Below are positions 46,432-54,210 of a DNA stretch of 64,000 nucleotides, one piece after another (the first letter of the stretch is position 1; each line of letters begins with the position of its first letter). The stretch lies in contig CAVVGE010000001.1 of assembly GCA_963747735.1 (NCBI GenBank), forward strand, positions 558,001 through 622,000, written 5' to 3'. Both the position numbers and the translations under genes were made by a program. The notes beneath the pieces are model-generated. The model did no database searches, was not told where the DNA came from, and was given only the letters and a program-made list of their open reading frames with translations. This DNA is from AP-15 sp963747735. Lineage in GTDB: Bacteria; Pseudomonadota; Alphaproteobacteria; ATCC43930; CGMCC-115725.

Positions 46432-47304
46432 ATGGACCGAATATGGAAGGTTACAAGTATTTTGTCCATGCGCGTTTGTTATTTGTTGCTTACGACGCTC
46501 TTTCTTCCCATTGTAGGCCTGTTGCTAATACTGTCGACACAAACATGGGCAGGTACTTTGGACGTAAAAGAACCAATGTTTGACGACAAAAATCCGACTG
46601 CGTGGGATCTATTTTTCAATCTTACGGATCCAAAAGGAACAGGGAAAAGCTTGGTAAAGGTTGACGTCAAGATAGCCGTACCTTCCAGCGGCGCGACCAA
46701 GCAAGACAAGATAGATCAAAAGATTAATGAGATAGTCAAAGCTGTAAACAGCCTAAAAGGAGGCCGTTATAAAGCTTCTCGCCCCGATAACAAAAAAAAT
46801 CAAGTCAGCATTGTAGACACTTTGTCAAATGACGAGCCCGCGAAAATCTCGGGTATTCGCAGGAGCGATGGGAAACTGGGTCAGGAAGTCGAGACCGTGG
46901 TTGCCGCTGGGAATGTGTTTCCGGAATCCATCACAGTAGCGCTCCTTGACAGAGTTGATCCGCTGTCGGGTATGGATATTAATGGCAATTCAGGTAGCGT
47001 TACTATTAGCACCGATCTGGGGACCGCAACTATAAACACTTTCTCTGGTGAGTTGCCCACGGACGCGTTCGATAGTCTTATTACTCAGGTTGAGAAATTC
47101 GAGCCTGTGACTTTCGATCCAAAGGATTTTATTGCTACCTTTGATATTGACCCCGTGGCGGGCTTTGCGAGTTTCGATGCCAGCGACACCGCATTTAGCG
47201 CGGAGTTTGGGGAGTTTGTTCCCGAACCTTCCAGCATCGCCCTTGTGGCCATCGCTCTTACATGCTTAGGTTTCAGCAGACGCTTGTATATCAAAGACTG
47301 TTGA
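46432..47304 (+). CDS. PEP-CTERM sorting domain protein, second
   Basis: A 290-residue exported protein. The N-terminus is long (MDRIWKVTSILSMRVCYLLL then a hydrophobic run to QTWAGTL); a start at 46468 (MRVCYLL) is an alternative. The middle is Asp/Lys/Ser-rich and unrecognised. The sorting signal is FVPEPSSIALVAIALTCLGF then RRLYIKDC. GGGAGG precedes the ATG. The gene is clearly AT-richer than its neighbours. It lies between pmbA and a duplicated pmbA 3' end, suggesting it was inserted there. No sigma-54 site is visible. Confidence 0.82.
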   Translation: MDRIWKVTSILSMRVCYLLLTTLFLPIVGLLLILSTQTWAGTLDVKEPMFDDKNPTAWDLFFNLTDPKGTGKSLVKVDVKIAVPSSGATKQDKIDQKINEIVKAVNSLKGGRYKASRPDNKKNQVSIVDTLSNDEPAKISGIRRSDGKLGQEVETVVAAGNVFPESITVALLDRVDPLSGMDINGNSGSVTISTDLGTATINTFSGELPTDAFDSLITQVEKFEPVTFDPKDFIATFDIDPVAGFASFDASDTAFSAEFGEFVPEPSSIALVAIALTCLGFSRRLYIKDC

Positions 47305-47339
47305 ATTCCGCGGCAGTGGCTCCTGCGAAGCCATATGCG

Positions 47340-47381
47340 CCGCCCCTCGAGATCGACCATTTGACCGTCGCCGGCGCCTGA
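47340..47381 (+). pseudogene. Duplicate of the pmbA 3' end
   Basis: Encodes PPLEIDHLTVAGA and TGA; the true pmbA end is PTLRIDDLTVAGA and TGA (46303-46344). 33 of 42 bases and 10 of 13 residues agree and the stop is aligned. No upstream reading frame continues into it. It lies 36 bases after the stop of the PEP-CTERM gene, so the two pmbA ends bracket that gene. Confidence 0.75.
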
Positions 47382-47475
47382 GTTGGGGCGGTACTTCCCG
47401 CCCCCATAGCAGCTATTCGACGACAGGAAGTCGAATTTGACACTGCCCCTATCGAAAAGGGGAGGTCCAGTTAAC

Positions 47476-47744
47476 ATGAGCAGCACGTTGCTGATCGCCA
47501 TCCTGATCTTCTCCCAGGGCATAGAGATCGGATCGCCACCGCCCTCGCCGACCCCGACCAGGTGCGGCGCAGCGGTCGCTTCGAACGCGCACGGCTGTTC
47601 TCTCGGTGGTGTTCTGACTTGAAGGACGGCAAGCACGTGGTCGTCGTGGTTGTCAGCGCGGTTGCCGACCGCCGCCATTGCATCATCACCGCCTACATCG
47701 CCCGGCGGCTCGGCGAGGGAGAAGCGGAATGGGCAAGAGACTGA
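47476..47744 (+). pseudogene. Nuclease-toxin-like gene, N-terminus frame-broken
   Basis: GGGGAGG precedes an ATG at 47476, but the ATG frame has no homology. The other frame from 47475 reads EQHVADRHPDLLPGHRDRI, ATALADPDQVRRSGRFERAR and KHVVVVVVSAV, then ITAYIARRLGEGE, the pattern of small PBECR/DUF4258-like nuclease toxins, to TGA 47744. No good start exists in it. The frame shift lies between 47476 and 47485. It overlaps the DUF2283 gene by 16 bases. Probably a disarmed toxin. Confidence 0.5.
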
Positions 47745-47968
47745 CCTTCAAATACGATCGGGAGGCGGACATTTTGCACATCGACAAGTGTCCGCCTTAT
47801 TCCGAGCAGGAATCCGAGGAGCTGGGCGACGAGGTGATTGCACGCCTGAACCCTGGAACGGGAGAGATCGAGAATTTGGAAGTGCTGTTTTTCTCGACTC
47901 GATTGCTGCGCGGCGACCTCTTCGAGCTGCCGGTGTCGGCGGAATTGCACGCCGTTCCCGCCGATTAG
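47729..47968 (+). CDS. DUF2283 domain protein (putative antitoxin)
   Basis: A 79-residue protein: MGKRLTFKYDREADILHID, SEELGDEVIARLNPGTGEI, ENLEVLFFSTRL. This matches the DUF2283 pattern of YDxxADILYI then an IENLEVLxF strand. DUF2283 genes are often paired with a small nuclease-like toxin, and here one overlaps upstream, though it appears broken. GAGGGAG lies before the start at 47729. Confidence 0.75.
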   Translation: MGKRLTFKYDREADILHIDKCPPYSEQESEELGDEVIARLNPGTGEIENLEVLFFSTRLLRGDLFELPVSAELHAVPAD

Positions 47969-47993
47969 CCGGCGGCTGGACCGACCCGCCAAG

Positions 47994-48731
47994 TCAGGTG
48001 CGGGGGGTGTGCCGGGCGAGAAATTCCCTGACGCGGACCCTGGCGGCGTCGAGCGCGGCGCCGGTTTTCCATTCCCTGACGAATTCGCAGCCCGGGATCA
48101 GCCGCGCGAGCTCGTCGGAGATCGGGTAGGGGTGGGCCTCGTCGTTGCCGGCGAGCACCAGGCACGGCGTCTTGACCGTTTTGGCGAAATCGCGGTCGGC
48201 GCAATAGACAAAGCCCGGCGCATAGAGGTTGCGGCAAAAGGCGTCGAGCACCGGCCCGGTCGCCTCGGGATGGTCGCCTTTGAGGGTTTCGGCCCAGCCG
48301 TCGAAGCGGGCGGGGCGACCGGGCGCCATCGCGCCGACCCGGCCGATCGGCTGCGCCAGGACCGCGGACTGCACGCGCTCGGGATGATGCTTGAGCATGT
48401 TCATGATAAACGAGCCGCCGATGCACTGGCCGTAGAGATGGCAACGGTCGATCCGCAGATGGTCGAGCAGCGCGATATGGTCGGCGCTGTAGTTGTCCCA
48501 GCCGTCTTGCGCGGTGAGCGGTGCGCGCGACTGGCCGCCGGCGTTGCGCTGGTCCATCGCGATCACGCGATATTGGGATGCCCATTCGGTCGTCGGATTG
48601 ATCGGCGCCGAGGGCTGGCTCCAGACTTCGATCGTCGATTGCAGCCCGGCCGGCGCAAAGGTCAGGATCGGGAAGCCCTGGCCAAATTCCTCGTAATGGA
48701 TATGGGCGCCGTGATGGTCGAAGCTCGGCAT
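47994..48731 (-). CDS. Alpha/beta hydrolase with Cys at the nucleophile position
   Basis: A 245-residue alpha/beta-hydrolase. The strand-elbow motif is LYGQCIGGSF, with Cys103 where Ser is usual (G-x-S-x-G); the oxyanion DQRNAGGQS segment and the acid in LAGNDEAHPY are present. A Cys nucleophile is known in dienelactone hydrolase. The catalytic His is not certain; ARHTPRT at the extreme C-terminus is a candidate. No signal peptide. It follows a GNAT-like gene on the same strand by 30 bases. Substrate unknown. Confidence 0.8.
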   Translation of the reverse strand: MPSFDHHGAHIHYEEFGQGFPILTFAPAGLQSTIEVWSQPSAPINPTTEWASQYRVIAMDQRNAGGQSRAPLTAQDGWDNYSADHIALLDHLRIDRCHLYGQCIGGSFIMNMLKHHPERVQSAVLAQPIGRVGAMAPGRPARFDGWAETLKGDHPEATGPVLDAFCRNLYAPGFVYCADRDFAKTVKTPCLVLAGNDEAHPYPISDELARLIPGCEFVREWKTGAALDAARVRVREFLARHTPRT

Positions 48732-48761
48732 GGCGGTGTCCTTTCGGGTGGCGGGAACGGG

Positions 48762-49922
48762 TCAGTCCTCGGCGTGGCGGAACGGCGAATATTCGCCGAG
48801 CGCGTCGATCTTGCGCTCGACCATGTCGCGCTCGCGGGCGAGGAACTGGGCGACGGCGCGGCGAAAGCCGGGGTCGGGCAGCCAATGCGCGCTATAGGTC
48901 GGCACCGGCAGATAGCCGCGCTGGATCTTGTGCGAGCCCTGCGCGCCGGCCTCGACGCGGCTCAACCGGCGGATGATCGCGAACTCGATCGCCTGGTAAT
49001 AGCAGCATTCGAAATGCAGGAATTTGTAGTCGCCATAGCTGCCCCAGTTGCGGCCGTAGATCGTGTCCTTGCCCAAGAGGTTGAGCGCCCCGGCGACGTA
49101 TTTGCCGTCGTGCCGCGCCATCACCAGCACGATTTTTTCCGGCATCCGCTCGCCGATCAGCGCGAAGAACTTGCGGTTCAGATAGGCCGAGCCCCATTTG
49201 CGGTCGGAGGTCGCGAGATAAAACCGGTAGAATGCGTCCCAATGGCGCGGCTCGAGATCGGCCCCGGTCAGGACCTCGATTTCGAGGCCCGGCGCCAGCG
49301 CCTCGCGCCGCTCTTTCTTGACCGCCTTGCGCTTGCGCGAATTGAGCGCGGCGAGAAAATCGTCGAAAGTCTGATAACCCTCGTTCGACCAGTGGAATTG
49401 CTGGCCGATGCGCTGCAAAAAGCCCGCTTCGGTCAGCGCTTCGGCGTCGCCTGGCTCGGGGAAATTGACGTGCACCGAGGAGATGTGACGGCGGTTGGCG
49501 AGCTCGACCATCGCCGCGATCAGATGGGTGCGCGTCTCCGCCGGCGCGGCCGGGTGCAGCAAAAGCCGCGGCCCCGGCACCGGGGTGAACGGCACCGCGT
49601 TCAGCAGCTTTGGGTAATACCGGCCGCCGGCGCGCTCATAGGCGTCGGCCCAGCCATAGTCGAAGACATATTCGCCATAGGAATGGGTCTTGGCGTAGAG
49701 CGGCACGACCCCGAGCACCGTCCCGTCGGGGCCGGCGATCGACAGGTGCTGCGGCGCCCAGCCGGTGCGCGATGTCGCCGAGCCGCTCTCTTCGAGCGCG
49801 TTCAGAAAAACATGGGCGACGCTCGGGTTGACGTCGCCGGCGCAAGCATCCCAGGCCGCCGCCGGGATCTCGGCGATCGAGGCATGCACCCGCACGGCCA
49901 CCGCACCCTCGGTATCGTTCAT
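48762..49922 (-). CDS. GNAT-like N-acetyltransferase (COG3146/peptidoglycan-biosynthesis-like)
   Basis: A 386-residue protein with two GNAT-like halves. It has HASIAEIPAAAWDACAG, VPLYAKTHSYGEYVFDYGWA, FLAALNSRKRKAVKKERR and WGSYGDYKFLHFECCYYQAIEFAI, the features of the FemAB-like COG3146 family. The start at 49922 is favoured over a longer upstream reading with no conservation. The biological role is not established; relatives are named peptidogalycan biosynthesis proteins. It precedes the alpha/beta hydrolase gene. Confidence 0.82.
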   Translation of the reverse strand: MNDTEGAVAVRVHASIAEIPAAAWDACAGDVNPSVAHVFLNALEESGSATSRTGWAPQHLSIAGPDGTVLGVVPLYAKTHSYGEYVFDYGWADAYERAGGRYYPKLLNAVPFTPVPGPRLLLHPAAPAETRTHLIAAMVELANRRHISSVHVNFPEPGDAEALTEAGFLQRIGQQFHWSNEGYQTFDDFLAALNSRKRKAVKKERREALAPGLEIEVLTGADLEPRHWDAFYRFYLATSDRKWGSAYLNRKFFALIGERMPEKIVLVMARHDGKYVAGALNLLGKDTIYGRNWGSYGDYKFLHFECCYYQAIEFAIIRRLSRVEAGAQGSHKIQRGYLPVPTYSAHWLPDPGFRRAVAQFLARERDMVERKIDALGEYSPFRHAED

Positions 49923-50099
49923 CGCGGCATCCGCCGAGGAACGGGGTCCGCCGCAATGCTCACCTGCATCGTTCGAGCCTGTCGCCAGCGCCAAAGTTTC
50001 GAGGGATCAAGATAGGCGATGCGCCGGCGCTGTCCAGCCCGCCGCGAAACCGCCGCATTCGCTGCGTAGCAGCCGCGGGCACTCTCGCCAAGAAGCAAG

Positions 50100-50726
50100 A
50101 TGCGCGCAATTACCGCTGCTCTCCTGCTGCTCGTGACATCGCTCGCCGCCGGCGCCGCTCGGGCCGAAACGCTCGGTGACGCCAGGGTCGGGTTCAGCGC
50201 CGAACGGGTCCTGATTTTCGATGGGCACAGCTATGTCGGACGGATCTGGAGCATGCCGGGCGAGCAACGGCACGAGCAGGAGCTGCCGGCGCTAAAGCCG
50301 GTCTTCATCCTGCGCAGCGGCAGCGCCGTCGGCGACATCCTGCTGCCCGATTTGCACACTGCGGTCGAATTCGTCTTGCCGCGGGCGCTCGCGGCGTTGG
50401 GAAAGCCCGGCCTGCTGGGGAAGCCGGTCGGCAAGGAGGATGTCAACGGCATCCCGACCACCAAGTACACGGTTGACAAGCACATCCCCGAAGGACGTCT
50501 CGCCGGCTCGCTGTGGCTCAGCGTCGACGGCATCCCGATGAAATGCGACGGCAGCTTTTCCCCCAACAAGGGCAAGGTCTCGACGGTGCATTGGGAATTG
50601 CGCCATGTCGAAATCGGCAAGCAGAGCGCGGCACTGTTCGAAGTCCCCGCCGGCTTTAGCAAATTGCCGCCGGAAGCGGCGGCGGCGCTGCTGGGGTTGC
50701 GAGTGCACGCGCCCCACGAGCACTGA
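50100..50726 (+). CDS. Exported protein of unknown function (DUF4412-like)
   Basis: A 208-residue protein with a clear signal peptide (MRAITAALLLLVTSLAAGAA, cut near RAETLG). The mature part has KEDVNGIPTTKYTVD and GSLWLSVDGIPMKCDG, a pattern seen in DUF4412-type periplasmic proteins that resemble LolA-like beta folds. AAGCAAG precedes the ATG. It is separated from the next gene by 117 bases containing an inverted repeat (CCGTTCGC/GCGAACGG). Function unknown. Confidence 0.7.
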   Translation: MRAITAALLLLVTSLAAGAARAETLGDARVGFSAERVLIFDGHSYVGRIWSMPGEQRHEQELPALKPVFILRSGSAVGDILLPDLHTAVEFVLPRALAALGKPGLLGKPVGKEDVNGIPTTKYTVDKHIPEGRLAGSLWLSVDGIPMKCDGSFSPNKGKVSTVHWELRHVEIGKQSAALFEVPAGFSKLPPEAAAALLGLRVHAPHEH

Positions 50727-50843
50727 GCCGGTTGCACTTCGGTTGCGGCTAAGGTAGTCAGAGCACGCGGTTTTGTTGTAATCGGTTGCGACAATCGCGC
50801 GGCCGTTCGCCAGCGGGCGCGCGAACGGGGAGGACAGAGCTTT

Positions 50844-51629
50844 ATGACCACCGCCATAACCCGGGCCCGGCCGGGCCGCACTCTCATTCGTCTTGCGCCG
50901 GCGGTCGGCTTGATCCTCGCTGCCGGTGCGGTCCTGTTGCTGGCCTTGGGGCCGATCGGTTGGCGCGCTCATTGGTGGGATTTGCGCTTCTCGCTGCTGA
51001 CCCTGATGTCCTATTCCGCCTATCTCGGGATTGCTGCAATCGTCGCCGGCGTGACCGCGCTCGCCGCTTCGGGCGGGCGCGCCGGGCGCGGCGGCCTGGT
51101 GCTGGCGATCATCGCGATCGTCGTCGGCGCGGTGATGGCTTTTGTACCGTGGCATTACCGCGCGGTTGCGGCGGGCGTGCCACGGATCCACGACATCACG
51201 ACCGACACCGCCAACCCGCCGGCTTTTGTCGCCGTCGTCGCGCTGCGCCAGGCCGAGGGCGGCAACCTGGCGACCTATGAGGGCGCCAAGCTCGCCGCGT
51301 TGCAGAAAAAGGGCTATCCGGACCTGATGCCGCTGGCTTTGGCGCTGGCACCGCCAAAAGCCTTCGATCTGGCGCTGGCGACGGCGAAGGAGATGGGCTG
51401 GACCATCGTCGCCACCGACCCGCAGGCCGGCCGGATCGAGGCGAGCCAACGCAGCTTCTGGTACGGTTTTACCGACGACATCGTCGTCCGCGTCGCCGCC
51501 TCGGGCAACGGCAGCCGGATTGACGTGCGCTCCTCGGCACGACACGGGCGCAGCGATTTTGGCGTCAACGCCGCGCGTGTCCGGCGCTACCTCGCAGCAT
51601 TGCGCAAATCCGCGTCCGCAACCGGCTGA
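50844..51629 (+). CDS. DUF1499 domain membrane protein
   Basis: A 261-residue protein with three membrane helices at about 20-40, 50-75 and 83-105, then a soluble DUF1499 domain with HDITTDTANPPAF, AKEMGWTIVATDPQAGRIEA and VVRVAASGNGSRIDVRS. GGGGAGGA precedes the ATG. DUF1499 proteins have no established function. It is alone on the plus strand, followed by a 178-base gap with a short palindrome (CATGCCGATACGGCATG) but no gene. Confidence 0.88.
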   Translation: MTTAITRARPGRTLIRLAPAVGLILAAGAVLLLALGPIGWRAHWWDLRFSLLTLMSYSAYLGIAAIVAGVTALAASGGRAGRGGLVLAIIAIVVGAVMAFVPWHYRAVAAGVPRIHDITTDTANPPAFVAVVALRQAEGGNLATYEGAKLAALQKKGYPDLMPLALALAPPKAFDLALATAKEMGWTIVATDPQAGRIEASQRSFWYGFTDDIVVRVAASGNGSRIDVRSSARHGRSDFGVNAARVRRYLAALRKSASATG

Positions 51630-51807
51630 GGATTTCAGCGGCGGGTCCGACCTCCCGGTCATGCCGATACGGCATGGGCATGATCGGAAATCGGTATTTG
51701 CTAGATAGGGCGGACGAAATTAGCGTCTCGCTTGTGTCGAGCATCGGGACGGCGAGCTTGCCCCGGCTCTACCGAGCGGTGTGGTTGTTCGAGGAGATGA
51801 CGAGGTC

Positions 51808-52842
51808 ATGAAATTCGGATTGTTCGGCAGCGCCCAGGCGCGGCGCGCCGGCCCCGACACCGATTCGAGCCAGGGCTTTCACGATTTTATCGACAACAAT
51901 GTCGAGGCCGAGGCGCTCGGCTATTACAGCACCTTTCTGGTCGAGCATCATTTCACCGGGTTTGGCCAGGTGTCGGCGAGCCTCAATTTGTTGACCTGGC
52001 TCGGCGCGCGCACCCGGCATCTGCGGCTCGGCACCGCGGTGCTCGTGCTGCCCTGGCACAACCCGGTGCTGTTGGCCGAGCAGGCGGCGACCCTCGACCT
52101 CCTCTCCGGCGGAAGGCTCGATTTCGGTGTCGGCAAGGGCTATCGCTGGAACGAGTTTTCGGGCTTCTGCGTGCCGTTGGAGGAAGCCGACGAGCGTTTC
52201 GAGGAGGCGCTCGACGTGCTCACCAAGGCGTTCGTCTCGGAAACGCCGTTCTCGCACCGCGGCAAATACTGGCAGTTCGAGGACATCGTCGTCGAGCCGC
52301 CAGCCGCGCAAAAGCCGCATCCGCCGTTCTGGATGGGGGCCGGCAGCCGCAATTCGGTGCGCCAGGTGGCCGAACGCGGCTACAACATGCTGTTGGGGCA
52401 GCATTCGCTTGCCGAGGAGATCCTTGAGCAGGTCGCGCAATTCAAGGAGGAAATCGAGGCCCGCGGCCGGCGTTTCGACCCGATGGAGGTCGCGGTGGCG
52501 CGCGCGGTGCACATCGCCAAGGACGCCGCCGACAAGGAAGCCGCCTTCGAACGCCGCTATCAGGGACATATGCGGGTCAATGCGCTGGCCCGCCGGCGCG
52601 ACGGCGAGACCCGGTCGCGCTACATCCTCGACGACGAAAAAGAAGCCCGCCACGAAAGCGCCGAGAGCGCCTTGTTCGGCAGCCCCGACGAGATCGTCGA
52701 AAAGCTCGAGCGGCTGCGCGCCGGCGGCGTCGGTTATGTGATCATCAATTTCGGCGGCTCGCGCGAGAACATCCGCCGCTTTGCCCGCGACATCATGCCG
52801 GCTTTCAGCGACGAGCCAGCCTTCGCGCTCGCCGGCAAGTGA
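51808..52842 (+). CDS. LLM-class flavin-dependent oxidoreductase
   Basis: A 344-residue luciferase-like monooxygenase. It has MKFGLFGSAQA, YYSTFLVEHHFTGFG, RLGTAVLVLPWHNPVLLAEQ, LLSGGRLDFGVGKGYRWNEF and the late FGSPDEIVEKLERL. The start at 51808 is chosen because upstream codons are not conserved; GACGAGG precedes it. Another member lies downstream at 53117 after a repeat. Substrate and whether FMNH2 or F420 is used are unknown. Confidence 0.9.
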   Translation: MKFGLFGSAQARRAGPDTDSSQGFHDFIDNNVEAEALGYYSTFLVEHHFTGFGQVSASLNLLTWLGARTRHLRLGTAVLVLPWHNPVLLAEQAATLDLLSGGRLDFGVGKGYRWNEFSGFCVPLEEADERFEEALDVLTKAFVSETPFSHRGKYWQFEDIVVEPPAAQKPHPPFWMGAGSRNSVRQVAERGYNMLLGQHSLAEEILEQVAQFKEEIEARGRRFDPMEVAVARAVHIAKDAADKEAAFERRYQGHMRVNALARRRDGETRSRYILDDEKEARHESAESALFGSPDEIVEKLERLRAGGVGYVIINFGGSRENIRRFARDIMPAFSDEPAFALAGK

Positions 52843-52867
52843 CAATGGGGAGCCAGCCAGCACTCTC

Positions 52868-52975
52868 GTCACACCGGCCCACGGGTCCGGCCCTTGGCCG
52901 GCCCGAGGACAGGCTGCGGCCGATGCCCATGGCGGACATGGGTCCCGGCCTTCGCCGGGCCTTCGCCGGGAAGAC
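52868..52975. repeat. Interspersed palindrome (family 2), copy B
   Basis: GTCACACCGGCC at the left pairs with GGCCTTCGCCGGGAAGAC at the right; inside, GGGTCCGGCCCTTGGCCGG and CATGGCGGACATGGGTCCCGG include a tandem CCTTCGCCGGG. The right end shares GGGTCCCGGCCT-CGCCGGGAAGACAA with copy A. It fills much of the 274-base gap between two LLM genes, which otherwise holds no gene. Confidence 0.65.
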
Positions 52976-53116
52976 AACAAAGGCAGATACAGGTGAATCT
53001 TCTGACAGAGTGGTACCACTGGCCGGATGCGGATCTGCGATGACCTCGTCGCATCAGGCGAGCAATCCTGCCGTTTTGTGGTCTTGCGGGTCGGCCGGCT
53101 AACAGGAGCAGCAGCA

Positions 53117-54172
53117 ATGGCATTCGAATTCGGCGTGTTCCACGAGTTTCAGCGCCGCCCCGGCCAGACCGAGGCCGAGGCGTTCACCACGGCGTTCGAC
53201 CAGGTCGATGCCGCCGAGCGCTGGGGCCTCGACGCAATCTGGCTCGCCGAAATCCACATGGCGCCCGAGCGCTCGGTCTGCGCGGTGCCGCTGACGATCG
53301 CGAGCGCCATCGCCGCCCGCACGCAAAACATCAAGATCGGCCTCGGGGTCCAGGTTCTGCCATTGTGCCAGCCTTTGCGCCTTGCCGAGGATACCGCGAC
53401 CGTCGATCACATCAGCCACGGCCGGCTGATCTTTGGCGTCGGCCGCAGCGGCTTTCCGCGCGCCTACGAGGCCTATGGCATTCCTTATGGCGAAAGCCCC
53501 GAGCGCTTTGCCGAGGTGCTGGAAGTCGTCAGGCGAGCCTGGACCGAGGAGCACTTTTCATTCAGCGGCAAGTATTACAATTACGAAAACGTCTGCATCG
53601 TGCCAAAGCCGTTCCATACGCCGCACCCACCGGTCCGGATCGCGGCCAACCGCGAAGACACCTTTATTTCGGCCGGGCGGCAGGGCTATGCGATTTTTGT
53701 CGGCGCCAGGCGCGGCACGATCGAAGAGGTGCTGCCGAATTTGGAGATCTACCGCAACGCCTGGAAGGCGGCGGGTCATCCCGGCAACGGCGAAATCTAT
53801 CTGCGCGCGCCGGTTTATGTCGGCGAAACCAAAGAGCAGGCGCTCTCCGACCCCGAAGAAAGCCTGATGAATTTCTACCGCTACCTGGGCGCGCGGCTCG
53901 AAGAATCGGCGAGCCGGGCCGGCATCTTCGACGCCGCACGACGGATGGAAGGCGCCCACCGGCTGCAGACGATGAGCTATGACGAGGCGCGGCGCGGCCG
54001 CGCGATCCTCGGCACGCCGGAGATGGTCGCCGACCGCCTGGCCGAGCTCCGCGACCAGCTCGGCCTCAGCGGCATCCTCGCCGAGCTGAATTGCGGCGGC
54101 CTTGTGCCGCACGAAAAAGTCATGCGCTCGCTGCAGCTCCTCTGCGAAAAGGTCCAGCCGCGGCTGCACTGA
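53117..54172 (+). CDS. LLM-class flavin-dependent oxidoreductase
   Basis: A 351-residue luciferase-like monooxygenase, distinct from its upstream neighbour. It has MAFEFGVFHEFQRRPGQ, WGLDAIWLAEIHMAPERSV, KIGLGVQVLPLCQPLRLAED and HGRLIFGVGRSGFPRAYEAY, with GTPEMVADRLAELRD near the end. AGGAG precedes the ATG. It ends 38 bases before an amidohydrolase gene, so the two may be an operon for ring or C-X bond attack followed by hydrolysis or decarboxylation. Substrate unknown. Confidence 0.9.
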   Translation: MAFEFGVFHEFQRRPGQTEAEAFTTAFDQVDAAERWGLDAIWLAEIHMAPERSVCAVPLTIASAIAARTQNIKIGLGVQVLPLCQPLRLAEDTATVDHISHGRLIFGVGRSGFPRAYEAYGIPYGESPERFAEVLEVVRRAWTEEHFSFSGKYYNYENVCIVPKPFHTPHPPVRIAANREDTFISAGRQGYAIFVGARRGTIEEVLPNLEIYRNAWKAAGHPGNGEIYLRAPVYVGETKEQALSDPEESLMNFYRYLGARLEESASRAGIFDAARRMEGAHRLQTMSYDEARRGRAILGTPEMVADRLAELRDQLGLSGILAELNCGGLVPHEKVMRSLQLLCEKVQPRLH

Positions 54173-54210
54173 GGGCGCCCTCCTAGCGCAACGGCGTCGG
54201 GAAGCGGGTC

